Source: Emiliania huxleyi CCMP1516
Taxonomy: Eukaryota > Haptophyta > Isochrysidales > Noelaerhabdaceae
Length of the DNA stretch: 64,000 bases
Assembly: GCF_000372725.1 (NCBI RefSeq)
Contig: NW_005200385.1
Location: 163,018-227,017, forward strand
Direction of reading: 5' to 3'
The stretch's first letter is position 1. Each line of letters opens with the position of its first letter. The notes under the pieces were generated by a model. That model did not search any database. It worked only from the letters and a program-made list of their open reading frames with translations, and was not told the origin of the DNA. Position numbers and translations under genes: made by a program. Positions 30,410-39,482 of this stretch are shown here, one piece after another.

Positions 30410-30727
30410 GGAGAGAGGGTGCCGCGTTGAGTTCAGCCGCGCATGCGAACTCCTCGTTTATGCGCACGACGGGCACACAGAAATCACCAGACGCACAAAA
30501 AGAATTCAAAAATGAGAACTCTCTCTTCAAAAAGAATTCAACGAACGACTCCCTCGCAAAAAAGATTTTTCTAAAAACGACTTTTACAACAAAACTCCCT
30601 CGCACAACACCGACGCGAAGGCCGAAGCTTGAGGCCGAAGCTTGAGCATGCAACAGGCATGCAACAACGCCACGCCACTTGCCACGCCACCTGACGAGAC
30701 ACGACGCACCGCACGCGCTCACGAAAC
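30410..30727. other. Intergenic region with promoter elements
   Basis: Between the TPR start and the ankyrin gene end. It holds two AAAAAGAATTC words (30497-30507 and 30529-30539; GAATTCTTTTT on the TPR strand) and the 27-bp element at 30582-30608. Confidence 0.6.
30582..30608 (-). promoter_or_regulatory. 27-bp conserved upstream element
   Basis: On the reverse strand it begins GTTGTGCGAGGGAGTTTTGT and continues TGTAAAA. An identical 27-mer lies at 63354-63380 upstream of the last gene of the window. Here it is 173 bp upstream of the TPR ATG; there it is 74 bp upstream. Two AATTCTTTT-type words follow in both. Confidence 0.6.
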
Positions 30728-32416
30728 CTACTCCGTCTCGCGCGCGATGGCGAAGCCCAAGACGCAGTGGCCAAAGTCGAGCGCCGCGATGCCGTTCGTG
30801 GCTCCTGCCGAGTCGAGGTGGTACCGCTCGTGGATCTCGTAGAGTGAGCGGATGAGGAGCGCCGCCCGCGCGCGGGCCGGCGCGGGGAAGAGCGAGTGGC
30901 TTGCCGGCGACCACGGCGCCGCCGCCCGCCGAACCAGCGCCGCCACCTCGCCCTCGCCGCCCGCGGCGCGCTGCAGCGGCGTCGGCTCGCCCTCGTGCAA
31001 GCTTGCGCCGCTGCGCAGGAGGGAGGTGGCGCGGGCGGCGGTGAGGGTCTCAAGGTGCGCGAGCGGCGTCCAGCCGCGGCTGGCGAGCAGCCAGGCGGCG
31101 ATGTCGGCTTGGCCTTCGCTGTTTGCAATCGATTCGGCCATGCGCTCGGTGCCGCGGGAAGCGCTGTACGAGGAGAGGAGCTTGACGATCGCCAGCCTAC
31201 GTGCTGAACACGCCGACCTCAGGGCACGAATACGGTATTGTGCAGTGTGTTCAGAGCACCGCGTGAATACAACGGAGAGGAATACAGTGAATACAGCGGG
31301 ATACGCTTCCTCTCCGGCGCTAGTTGGGAGGCAGGAATACGTGTTCTGCTTCTAGGATCTCGAGCCGGCCAGACACGCACGAGACGAGCAGAGGCGTGAC
31401 GCCGCTGTTGTTGGTCTGGTCGATCGCCGCGCCGGCCTCGAGGAGCAGCCGGACGATCTCGACGAGGCCCGCGGCGCACGTCATGAGCAGTGGCGTTGCG
31501 CCACTGTTCGTCGCTTGGTTGATCGCCGCGCTCGAGCGGAGGAGCAGCCGGGCGCACTCAGCGTGGCCGTAAATGCAGGCAGCGCTCAGCGGCGTGATTC
31601 CGTCACCCTCGGCCTGGTTGATCGCCGCGCCAGCCTCGAGGAGCAGCCGGACGCACTCGAGGTGGCCGTTCTGGCACGCGATGTACAGCGGCGTGGCGCC
31701 GTCGTCACTGGCTTGGTCGGTCGCCGCGCTGGCCTCGAGGAGCAGCCGAGCGATCGCTCTGCCCCTCCTGGCACGCGACAAGCATCGGCGTGCGGCCTTC
31801 AGCGTCTGCTTGGTTGACCGCCGCGCCAGCCTCGAGGAGCAGCCGGGCGCAGCTGATCTCGCCAGTCAAGCTCGCGGCACTCAGCGGCGTGGTGCCTTCA
31901 TCATCGGCTTGGTCGACCGCCGCGCCAGCCTCGAGCAGCAGCCGCACGCACTCGAGGTTGCCCTTCTCGCATGCAATGTACAGCGGCGTGGTGCCTTCTT
32001 CATCAGCTTGGTTACTCGCCGCGCTAGCCTCGAGGAGCAGCCGGACACACTCGACGTGGCCCTCCTGGCAGGCGATGTAGAGAGGCGTGGCACCTTCAGA
32101 ATCCGCTTGGTCGGCGGCCGCGCCAGCGTCGAGGAGCAGCCGGGCGCACTCAATCTGCCCCTCCTGGCACGCGATGTACAGCGCGGAAGCGCCGCCGCCA
32201 TTTGTCGCCCCGATGCTCGCGCCGCCTTCGAGCAGCAGCCGCACCGCCTCGGCCTGCCCGTGACGAGCGGCCAAGGTGAGCAGCGTGTCCTGCCTGTCGG
32301 TGTCGTGCCGCGCGTCGAGCTGGGCCGCGAGCGACGTGCCGCGCGTCCGCCGCCCGGAGAGGAGGGCGCGCAGCGAGTTCAGGTCGCGCCGGGCCAGGTT
32401 GGCGAGGATGGGCAGG
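30728..32416 (-). CDS. Ankyrin-repeat protein, with introner intron and a frameshift
   Basis: The 5' exon starts after TATTTCAG at 32417 and reads LPILANLARRDLNSLRALLS, then QDTLLTLAARHGQAEAVRLL and about nine ankyrin repeats with consensus GATPLYIACQEGHxECxRLLLEAGAAxxQAD. Near 31755 the frame slips by one base (EGRTPMLVACQEG continues as RAIARLLLEASAATDQAS), so there is either an indel or a damaged gene. An intron at 31365-31197 (GC...TAG) is an inserted element; after it the repeat continues in phase (VSGR|LAIVKLLSSYSASRG). The C-terminus (ASRGWTPLAHLETLTAARAT, LLRSGASLHEG) resembles the C-terminal module of many algal ankyrin proteins. Ankyrin arrays bind proteins; partner unknown. The ATG exon was not identified. 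Confidence 0.75.
31197..31365 (-). mobile_element. Introner copy 1 (whole intron of the ankyrin gene)
   Basis: The 169-nt intron starts with the 9-mer GCTCGAGAT, followed by the element, which opens CCTAGAAGCAGAACACGTAT and ends GGCGTGTTCAGCACGTAG. The downstream exon begins GCTGGCGAT, matching the 9-mer at 7 of 9 sites. The element ends are inverted repeats of each other (CTACGTGCTGAACACG against CCTAGAAGCAGAACACG). Confidence 0.75.
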
Positions 32417-32458
32417 CTGAAATACGAGTCAGAATGAAGAAAAACTGCGCATCATCCG

Positions 32459-32535
32459 GCCCGCTGGGTGCGCTTCTTAGCTCCCCGGCCCTGGATGTGC
32501 GGTTGATGACTGCACTCCAAGTGCTCCAAGTACTG
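32459..32535 (-). repeat. Dispersed repeat, copy also at 46693-46783
   Basis: On the reverse strand it includes TTGGAGCACTTGGAGTGCAG and CACATCCAGGGCCGG, and ends near CCAGCGGGCCGGATGAT. About 90% identical by eye to the forward copy at 46693-46783. Confidence 0.85.
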
Positions 32536-32917
32536 TATGGCCATATCTCTGCTCGTCTTCCTGCTCCTCGCTCGGCCGGGCGGTGGCACGGGTGGTGCGG
32601 AGGCGTCGCCGCCGCGCTTGCGCTCGCGCGGGGCCCGACGTCTCAAGCTGCACCACCTGAGCTCTGAAAGCCGGCACAGTCCGGTGCAGCTCCTCAAGTT
32701 CTTGCACCCGTGCCTTCTGCACCTGCACCTTCTGAGCTGCAGCTGCAAGCTTCCCTTCGGTTGTGTGATTAAGCGCATCAATGCGGCCGACGACGCGTGT
32801 GGCTTCGGCGGTAGCGGCACTCACAGCCTGCTGCGTCAACGCACCCTGCGCGGCAATCTGGCGCTCGACCTCATCGGTGCGTGCCAATGCGTGACCGACG
32901 AGTGCCTCCGTGGACAT
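32477..32917 (-). CDS. Coiled-coil ORF, possibly the first exon of the ankyrin gene
   Basis: ATG 32917 opens 146 codons: MSTEALVGHALARTDEVERQ, IAAQGALTQQAVSAATAEAT, then KLAAAAQKVQVQKARVQELE, a long amphipathic helix, followed by a basic, Arg-rich part. The last about 20 residues are coded by the dispersed repeat at 32459-32535, so the genuine coding part probably stops or splices before about 32540. It lies directly upstream of, and on the same strand as, the ankyrin gene that lacks an ATG exon. Function unknown; likely dimerisation. Confidence 0.45.
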   Translation of the reverse strand: MSTEALVGHALARTDEVERQIAAQGALTQQAVSAATAEATRVVGRIDALNHTTEGKLAAAAQKVQVQKARVQELEELHRTVPAFRAQVVQLETSGPARAQARRRRLRTTRATARPSEEQEDEQRYGHTVLGALGVQSSTAHPGPGS

Positions 32918-32950
32918 TGATTAGTTTTTGGCGGGCGAAATGTCGTCGAG

Positions 32951-33048
32951 CGCACCACACCCCTCTCCTTAAAATCCCTGTGTGGTGGCGGCGTGCCGTC
33001 CTCCCATCCCCCCCCCTTGGGTTGTCCGTTTTCTTTCTTTCTTGGAGG
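32951..33048. repeat. Dispersed repeat upstream of the RCC1 gene
   Basis: Shared with 39319-39413 and partly 39414-39482: a CTCCTTAAAATCCCTGTGTG core, then GGCGGCGTGCCGTNCTCCCA and TTGGGNTGTCCGTTTTCTTT. Shorter tails of the same element lie, inverted, at 34823-34860 and 46647-46683. Confidence 0.85.
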
Positions 33049-33136
33049 CGGGCGGGCTTCTCTCGAGGTCTCGAGATACACAAAGCGGCCAAGAGATTCC
33101 GCACTTCTCTTTGTTTTGCGTTTTCTTCTTTCGACC

Positions 33137-33146
33137 AAATTCTTTT
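33137..33146 (+). promoter_or_regulatory. AAATTCTTTT start-proximal motif
   Basis: Ends 7 nt before the ATG at 33154, same spacing and sequence as in the paralogue at the left edge. Confidence 0.55.
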
Positions 33147-33153
33147 CCTCGCG

Positions 33154-34590
33154 ATGTCCACCCCGCCGCGCCGCTCGCGCCGCTCGCGCCGCCTCCCCGC
33201 CTCCTCCGACGCGCCCTCGCCAGGCACACCGCCGCCCGCCCGCCTCCTTGACCTCCCCACGGAGCTCCTCGTGCGTGCCCTCTCTCACTGCCACAGCCCC
33301 GCCGACATCGCTCGCATCGCGGCCGTCTCGCTGCTCTTCCACGCCTCGCTTGCGCTGGAGGGCATCCGCTTGTGGGCGCAAGAGCGCGGCTTGGAGCTGC
33401 CGGCGCAGCCCGAATACGAGAGCTGCGCCGTGCGGTGGCTGTGCCTTTCGGCGCTGCTGCGCGAGTCCAACCCGCCGGCGAGGGCTGCGGCAGGCAATCG
33501 GCACAGCCTCTTCATCGACGGCGAGGGCCGGCTCTCGTCGTGCGGAACGGCTGAGAGCTTCACGCCGGGACTGCTCGGGCACGGCGAGGGTGTGACGCGG
33601 CTCAACACGCCGACCCGCCTCCCTTCTTCCTCGCTGGGTGGTGAGCGCGCCGTGAGTGTGTCGGCGGGACATCGCCACAACCTCACCCTCGCCGCCGACG
33701 GCAGTGTCTGGAGCTGGGGCCAGGGAGTATTCGGCCGGCTGGGCCACGGCGACGAGCAGACCCAGTGGCAGCCGAAGAAGATCGAGGCCTTTGCCGGCCA
33801 GCGCGTCGTCGCTGTGGCGGCTGGAGGCGACCACAGCCTCGCTATCACCGCCGATGGCGCTATCTGGAGCTGGGGCTGGGGATACTTTGGCCGGTTGGGC
33901 CAAGGCCACCAGCAGAACCAGCTGCTGCCGAGTAAGATCGAGGCCTTGGCTGGCCAGCGCGTCATAGCTGTGTCGGCTGGATACAGCCACAGCTTCGCCC
34001 TCACCGCTAACGGCGCTGTCTGGAGCTGGGGCTATGGAGCCTTTGGCGAGCTGGGCCACGGCGACCAGCAGGGCCAGCTGCTGCCCAAGAAGATCGAGGC
34101 CTTTGCTGGCCGGCGCGTCATCGCTGTGTCGGCTGCAGGCGCGCACAGCATCGCCCTCACTGGCGACGGCGTCCTCTGGAGCTGGGGCTATGGATACGGT
34201 GGCCGGTTGGGCCACGGCGACCAGCAGAACCAGCTGCTGCCCAAGAAGATCGAGGCGTTGGCAGGGCGGCGCGTCGTCGCTGTGTCGGCTGGGACCCTCC
34301 ACAGCATCGCCATCACCGCCGATGGCGCTGTCTGGAGCTGGGGTGGTGGAATCTATGGCAAGCTGGGCCACGGCGATCCGCAGGAGCAGCTGCTGCCCAA
34401 GAAGGTCGAGGCCTTTGCTGGCCAGCACGTCGTCGCTGTGTCGGCTGGGGGCCACCACAACCTCGCCCGCACCGCCGATGGCGCTGTGTTTACCTGGGGC
34501 AAGGGCGGCGACGGCTGCCTAGGCCACGGAGATGACCTGTCGAACCAGCTGCTGCCCAAGAGGATCGAGGCGTGGGCGCCGGGGCAGTGA
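33154..34590 (+). CDS. F-box/RCC1-repeat protein
   Basis: 478 residues from ATG 33154, in line with the AAATTCTTTT motif and the paralogue start. Residues about 30-75 are F-box-like (LLDLPTELLVRALSHCHSPA, DIARIAAVSLLFHASL). From about residue 110 there are seven RCC1 repeats with the signature GAxWSWGxGxxGxLGHGDxQ and HSxAITADG, making a seven-blade propeller. RCC1 propellers can act as GTPase exchange factors or as substrate receptors; with an F-box in front, a cullin-ligase receptor role is more likely. The gene is intronless and may have spread by duplication (second copy at 1-544). A long open frame on the opposite strand is a codon-bias shadow. Confidence 0.9.
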   Translation: MSTPPRRSRRSRRLPASSDAPSPGTPPPARLLDLPTELLVRALSHCHSPADIARIAAVSLLFHASLALEGIRLWAQERGLELPAQPEYESCAVRWLCLSALLRESNPPARAAAGNRHSLFIDGEGRLSSCGTAESFTPGLLGHGEGVTRLNTPTRLPSSSLGGERAVSVSAGHRHNLTLAADGSVWSWGQGVFGRLGHGDEQTQWQPKKIEAFAGQRVVAVAAGGDHSLAITADGAIWSWGWGYFGRLGQGHQQNQLLPSKIEALAGQRVIAVSAGYSHSFALTANGAVWSWGYGAFGELGHGDQQGQLLPKKIEAFAGRRVIAVSAAGAHSIALTGDGVLWSWGYGYGGRLGHGDQQNQLLPKKIEALAGRRVVAVSAGTLHSIAITADGAVWSWGGGIYGKLGHGDPQEQLLPKKVEAFAGQHVVAVSAGGHHNLARTADGAVFTWGKGGDGCLGHGDDLSNQLLPKRIEAWAPGQ

Positions 34591-34915
34591 TGAGATGGGC
34601 GAAAGGGTGTGCCAGCAGGCTCTGTGTTGCCGCACGAGCCTATTTGGCACCTGCGGACGTATCCTTGAGGTAGAAGTCGCGCTGTAAATAAATAAATAAT
34701 AAAACGGACATGCCAAGCTAGGGAAGCCTGGGTCGACGTCGAGGACAGACACGTCCCCACCTTTGCAGGATTTTGCAAAAGCGAGGGGGGAGGGCGCATC
34801 GGCGCGGAGAGGGCTGGGCACAGCAAAGAAAGAAAGAAAACGGACACCCCAAGGGAGACCCCTAGTCTAGCGGGAATTTTCGGTGTATCGCGAATGATCG
34901 GAGATAGCCGCGCTC
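34591..34915. other. 3' flank of the RCC1 gene
   Basis: ATAAATAAATAATAAAA at about 34686-34702 is a probable polyadenylation region. The remainder holds an inverted tail of the dispersed repeat (34823-34860). Confidence 0.5.
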
Positions 34916-35321
34916 CGCCGGATTCCGCACGTGCCTCGCCCTGAGCGGCTGCCACAACCTCGAGTCCCAGCGCCACTACCCCTCGGACGTGGCCGACTTT
35001 TTTGTGGCGGGCGTCGGCGACCTGGTGCCAGAGGGGGCGCGGCGGGCCAGCCTGAGAGAGCAGAGCAGCTGGGTGGGAGCCTCAAAGTCGCGGCTGGGAA
35101 GCCACGAGCCCGCCGAGGAGCTGGTGGAGTGGACCCTCATTCAGTCTGACCTGACCCGGTCGGGGCGCGGCGACGCCGCCCGCGCCGAATTGCAGTCGGT
35201 GCTGCGGCGGTGCTTCGACGCGATCGACGTCAACGGCGACGGAACGGTGGACGAGACGGAGCTGGTGAGTGGGTTCGAGCAGGTCGGGCTGGGGCGCGGC
35301 GCGCGCGCGCCGCGGTGTTGA
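34916..35321 (+). CDS. EF-hand protein exon(s)
   Basis: A + frame reads GFRTCLALSGCHNLESQRHY, PSDVADFFVAGVGDLVPEGA, then a helical region and one canonical EF-hand: FDAIDVNGDGTVDETELVSG, with Asp1, Asn3, Asp5, Gly6, Thr7 and Glu12 in place. A strong donor (CTG|GTGAGTGG at 35264) lies within the helix after the loop, so the frame to 35321 may be partly intron. No ATG at the front, so it is an internal part of a gene. Downstream, 36029-36102 (MASAAQLLDSVREVGPNYTL) may be another exon. The protein is probably a calcium sensor; family not identified. Confidence 0.45.
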
Positions 35322-36357
35322 CCAACAACCGCACCACTGGAGGCCACCACGCCACTCGCGGCAATCCGCATCGAGGCCGCCCGTCGGCGCAGCGAGAGTA
35401 CTGCGCACTGCTGGGCAGCGCCCAGAATGCAGGGAAGGCCTTGGCGCTTCTCGCCAGCCAGACTGACTCGGCAACCGGCAAGCGAGCCGACTGCGCGTCC
35501 CGAGCCCACGGATCGGCGCCATCGCACCGGCCCGCCAGCCGCCGCATAGCTCCAGAGAGGCAGCTGGCGTTGCGCTGCACTGCTTGAAGGCGCTGCTGAG
35601 GCGCTGCACTGCTCAAAGCTGCCCCGTGCGCCGCCGCGAGCCCCGCGTAGTGGCCTCGCCCTCTGGAGAGCCCCAGCGCGACCCCTCGCGGCCACTCGCG
35701 CCGCTGCAGCAGCTCCGACGCCACCACTCCGGCTCCCGAGCGCGCGGCGAGCAAGCGGAAGAGCACGCGCATGGGCCAAAATCCGTTACTCCGTTTGGGA
35801 TCACCGAATGGGAGAACTTTTCGGCGGTCGTGGAGGTCGTGGAGGTCGTTGAGTGGCGAGTCACGCTCGTCCGGACAGCATCGATGCCGTCGCCGGACGC
35901 GGCGGCGAGGCACACGGGCGCCGGCGTGGCGCGTCGGCAGGCCCACCACGAGCGGATGCGCGACGAGCGCGCTCGGGAAGCGGCCGCGGGCGAGGCGGAG
36001 CTTCCGCCGGAGGACGACAGCGGTCGAGATGGCGAGCGCCGCCCAGCTGCTGGACAGCGTGCGGGAGGTGGGCCCGAACTACACCCTGCTGCGCAGCAAG
36101 GTCGGAGGGCTCGCCAGCCCACAGGGCTGGAGGGGTCCCCGTCGGATCGGCGTCGGGAGGGCTCCACAGGGCTAACCCCCTCCCCGGACGCCGGGTGGGC
36201 TCGGAGGGACGGTCGGACAAGGGAGGATCTTCGTGGCGGTAGGGCTCGCGAGGGGTCGGAAGGGCCCTCCGGGAGGGGTCGCAAAAATATACGCTCTCAG
36301 ACACTCGGACTCGCAAGGGGACTCGCAAGGGGACAATATGAAAAGACAAATGAAAAG
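35322..36357. other. Mostly non-coding, one possible exon
   Basis: No complete gene. 35890-36102 includes charged + strand sequence (HHERMRDERAREAAAGEAEL, and in another frame AAQLLDSVREVGPNYTLLRS ending at AAG|GTCGGA), which may belong to the EF-hand gene. Confidence 0.3.
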
Positions 36358-39126
36358 TCACTCGTCGAGGACCGGGCGGCTTATCTCCAACGCCCCTCCG
36401 TTGCCCTGCATCACTGCACATCGCAGCGCGCGGTGGCGCGCGTGCCGCACCAGCGCCTCGCGCAGGGCGGCCTCGCCGCCCTTGCTGTGACTCCCGCGGC
36501 CAGTCACGACCACGCAGCGGCCGAGGACAGGCAGCACGGGCACGACCAGCTCGTCGAACTTGGTCTTCGCCTCGGCGACGTGCAGCCCGTGCAGGTCGAT
36601 GCAGAGGCCCTCGGACTCGCCCGCGTCCGACCCCATCCCCAAGCTCTCGTCGTTCAGCGTCGCAAAGATGCTCGCCGCCGCGTTCTGCTGCGCCGCCCGT
36701 AGATTTTCGCGCAGCTCGTCGCAGCGGCCGCGGCAGGACTGCCGCTCGGCGGAGACTGCGCCCGGCCCGAGCCTGTCTTCGCGCTTGTCCAGCGTCGCGA
36801 GCTTCTCAGCCTCGCGCTCCAGCTCCCTCTGGAGCGCGACGACGGGCCGCCTCGCCTCGAGGTAGACCTCCTGCTTGCGCCGCGAGTCGAGGCTGCCGCT
36901 GGTCCGGGCCGCCGCCCCGACAGCGTGCCTCGAGATGATCTCGAAGAGCTCCTTCTCCACCGCCGCAGAATCGAGGCGGCGGTGCACGAGCATCGCCGGC
37001 ACGGCGTCGTGCAAGCCTGGCGCGACGGCGGTGGCGAGGTGGCCGGCGAGGAAGCGGAGTAGGTCGGACGCCTGGTAGGCCTGCAGCGCGAGGTTGTCGA
37101 CGGTGGCCGGGTCGAGGAGCAGCGTGCAGTGTGGGCACTGGAAGCGTGTGGTCACGCTCTGCCCGTGGGGCACGAGCGGGTCCTGCCGCTCCTCGGTCGC
37201 CGGGACGGACTCGCGCATGTGGCAGAGGCAGGCTGCGCACGTAGCGTGGCCGCACTCGAGCACCGCCACGCTCGCGTCCGACAGGCTCGACCACTTCTCG
37301 TGGCAAATGGGGCACTGGCCGTCGGCGTCGCCGTTCCATGAGAACCCAGAGTTGTCGAGCAGCATGCCGCCACGCACCAGCTGCGCTGTATCGGCCGCCG
37401 CCACGGCCTCCTCCTCCGCCTCCGTCTCGCGCTGAGCGACGGACGCCTCGACCCGCTCCATCGAAGGAAGCCGCTCGCGCGCGCCAATCAGCAGCCCCTC
37501 CGTACCCTCCGGCAAGGCAGACGCGTGCGGCGTGGCGGCCTCCACCGCCCGCCTCAGGCGCGAAGCGTCTCGCGTCTCGGAGGTGAGCACCGCGATGAGC
37601 GCGTCCCACGTGTCTTCTCCGGACGCGGCGACAGCGTCCGCCTTTGCTGCCGCGATCTTCTTGCGCCGAGCCGCCTTTGCCGCCTTTGCCGCCTGCTGCT
37701 TTGAGGCAAGCGCCTCCCTCGCCGCCGCAGCCTCCTCGGCCGCCCTCTCGGCCTCCACCCTCTCGGCCGCCGCCCTCTCGGCCACTGCCCTCGCCACCTT
37801 CGCCTCAACCTCCGCCCTCTTCGCCTCCCTCGCCGCCGCCTCAAGTGCGCGCTCGCACTCGGCGTGGCCCCTCTCCTTGGCCAGCTGCAGCGCTGTACGC
37901 CCGGCCGAGGTGCACGCCGCTGTGTCTGCGCCCGCCCGCAGCAGGCAGAGCACGACGGCGGGGTGGCCCTGGTAGCACGCGATGAGCAGCGGCGTGACGC
38001 CGCCGTCCTTGGCTTGGTTGACCGCCGCGCCAGCCTCGAGAAGCAGCCGCACGCACTCGAGCTGGCCATTCTGGCACGCGACGTACAGCGGCGTGGCGCC
38101 GTCGTCCGCGGCTTGGTTGACCGCCGCGCTGGCCTCGAGGAGCAGCTGGGCGATCTCGAGCAGGCCCTGCTGGCACGCAGCGAACAGCGGCGAGAAGCCG
38201 CCATCCATGGCTAGGCCGACCGCCGCGCTGGCCTCGAGGAGCAGCCGGACGCACTCGAGGTGGCCCCGCTGGCACGCGATGAGCAGCGGCGTGTCGCCAT
38301 CGTCACGGGCTTGGTCGACCGCCGCACGCGCCTCGAGAAGCAGCTGGGCGCACTCGAGGTGGCCCTCATGGCACGCCATGAACAGCGGCGTGGCGCCGCT
38401 GACGGTGGCTTGGTTCACCGCCGCGCTGGCCCCGAGAAGCAGCTGGACGCACTCGGGGCAGCCCTTCTGGCACGCCTTGAGCAGCGGCGTGACGCCGCCG
38501 TCCTTGGCTTGGTTGACCGCCGCGCCAGCCTCGAGAAGCAGCCGCACGCACTCGAGCTGGCCATTCTGGCACGCGACGTACAGCGGCGTGGCGCCGTCGT
38601 CCTTGGCTTGGTTGGCCGCCGCGCTGGCCTCGAGGAGCAGCTTGGCGACCTCGGCGTGGCCGTTCTGGCTCGCGATGAACAGCGGCGTGTCGCCATTGTC
38701 ACGGGCTTGGTCGACCGCCGCACGCGCCTCGAGAAGCAGCTGGGCGCACTCGAGCTGGCCCTCCTGGCACGCCATGAACAGCGGCGTGGCGCCGCTGACG
38801 GTGGCTTGGTTCACCGCCGCGCTGGCAGCGAGGAGCAGCCGCACGCACTCGAGGTGGCCCTGCTGGCACGCGGCGAAGAGCGCGGAGCAGCCACGGCCCG
38901 TCGTCGCCCCCACGCTCGCGCCGCTCTCGAGCAGCAGCCGCACGGCGTCGGCCTGCCCGCGCTCAGCGGCGATAATAAGCAGCGTGAACTGGTTCTTGGC
39001 CTCGAGCCGCGCGTCGAGCAGGGCCGTGAGCGCCGGGCCGCGCGTCCGCCCGGCGAGGAGGGCACGCAGCGAGGTCAAGTCGCCCCGGCGCAGCTCGGCG
39101 AGCACGGTCGGGCTGATGGCGTTCAT
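36358..39126 (-). CDS. Ankyrin-RING-Smr fusion protein
   Basis: 922 residues, intronless, from ATG 39126 (MNAISPTVLAELRRGDLTSL; the upstream ATG at 39222 gives a non-conserved lead). Residues about 40-440: twelve or so ankyrin repeats (GATPLFMACQEGxLECAQLL). Residues about 445-530: Ala/Glu/Lys-rich helix. Residues about 630-710: RING-type zinc finger CPICHEKWSSLSDASVAVLE, then CGHATCAACLCHM and FQCPHC. Residues about 835-915: Smr domain with IDLHGLHVAEAKTKFDELVV and CVVVTGRGSHSKGG, the LDLHG and TGxG motifs. Smr domains are nucleases acting on DNA or stalled-ribosome mRNA; RING domains are E3 ligases; ankyrins bind targets. The combination suggests a ubiquitin-linked nucleic-acid quality-control factor, which is inference. 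Confidence 0.88.
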   Translation of the reverse strand: MNAISPTVLAELRRGDLTSLRALLAGRTRGPALTALLDARLEAKNQFTLLIIAAERGQADAVRLLLESGASVGATTGRGCSALFAACQQGHLECVRLLLAASAAVNQATVSGATPLFMACQEGQLECAQLLLEARAAVDQARDNGDTPLFIASQNGHAEVAKLLLEASAAANQAKDDGATPLYVACQNGQLECVRLLLEAGAAVNQAKDGGVTPLLKACQKGCPECVQLLLGASAAVNQATVSGATPLFMACHEGHLECAQLLLEARAAVDQARDDGDTPLLIACQRGHLECVRLLLEASAAVGLAMDGGFSPLFAACQQGLLEIAQLLLEASAAVNQAADDGATPLYVACQNGQLECVRLLLEAGAAVNQAKDGGVTPLLIACYQGHPAVVLCLLRAGADTAACTSAGRTALQLAKERGHAECERALEAAAREAKRAEVEAKVARAVAERAAAERVEAERAAEEAAAAREALASKQQAAKAAKAARRKKIAAAKADAVAASGEDTWDALIAVLTSETRDASRLRRAVEAATPHASALPEGTEGLLIGARERLPSMERVEASVAQRETEAEEEAVAAADTAQLVRGGMLLDNSGFSWNGDADGQCPICHEKWSSLSDASVAVLECGHATCAACLCHMRESVPATEERQDPLVPHGQSVTTRFQCPHCTLLLDPATVDNLALQAYQASDLLRFLAGHLATAVAPGLHDAVPAMLVHRRLDSAAVEKELFEIISRHAVGAAARTSGSLDSRRKQEVYLEARRPVVALQRELEREAEKLATLDKREDRLGPGAVSAERQSCRGRCDELRENLRAAQQNAAASIFATLNDESLGMGSDAGESEGLCIDLHGLHVAEAKTKFDELVVPVLPVLGRCVVVTGRGSHSKGGEAALREALVRHARHRALRCAVMQGNGGALEISRPVLDE

Positions 39127-39249
39127 GGCGATTGATTCCGCCGCCGCCACCTTCGCCACCGCAGAGCCGCCTCCGCAGCAGGGCCGCGTCGAGCTCTCAG
39201 GCCGTGCATGGCCGGGCGGCAACGTGCCAGGCGAAGAAGAAAAACATGG

Positions 39250-39482
39250 AAATGTGTCTCCTTAAAATCCCTCTGTGGAGATACGAAGAGGCAGACTCCC
39301 CAGGGTGGGCGACGGCTAGCGCACCACACTCCTCTCCTTAAAATCCCTGTGTGGTGGCGGCGTGCCGTTCTCCCATCCCTCCCTTGGGCTGTGTGTTTTC
39401 TTTCTTTCTTTATCCCTCTGTGGTGGCGGCGTGCCGTTCTCCCATCCCTCCCTTGGAGTGTCTGTTTTCTTTCTTTCTTTCT
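39250..39482. repeat. Dispersed repeat, two and a half copies, upstream of the ankyrin-RING-Smr gene
   Basis: 39319-39413 matches 32951-33048 almost exactly; 39414-39482 repeats its second half and 39259-39275 its first part. It forms the 5' flank of the gene starting at 39126. Confidence 0.85.

Noticed and set aside
32836-34458. 540-codon open frame on the reverse strand across the RCC1 gene
   Set aside because: It mirrors the RCC1 repeats codon for codon and has no own domain; GC-rich third positions keep the opposite strand free of stops.
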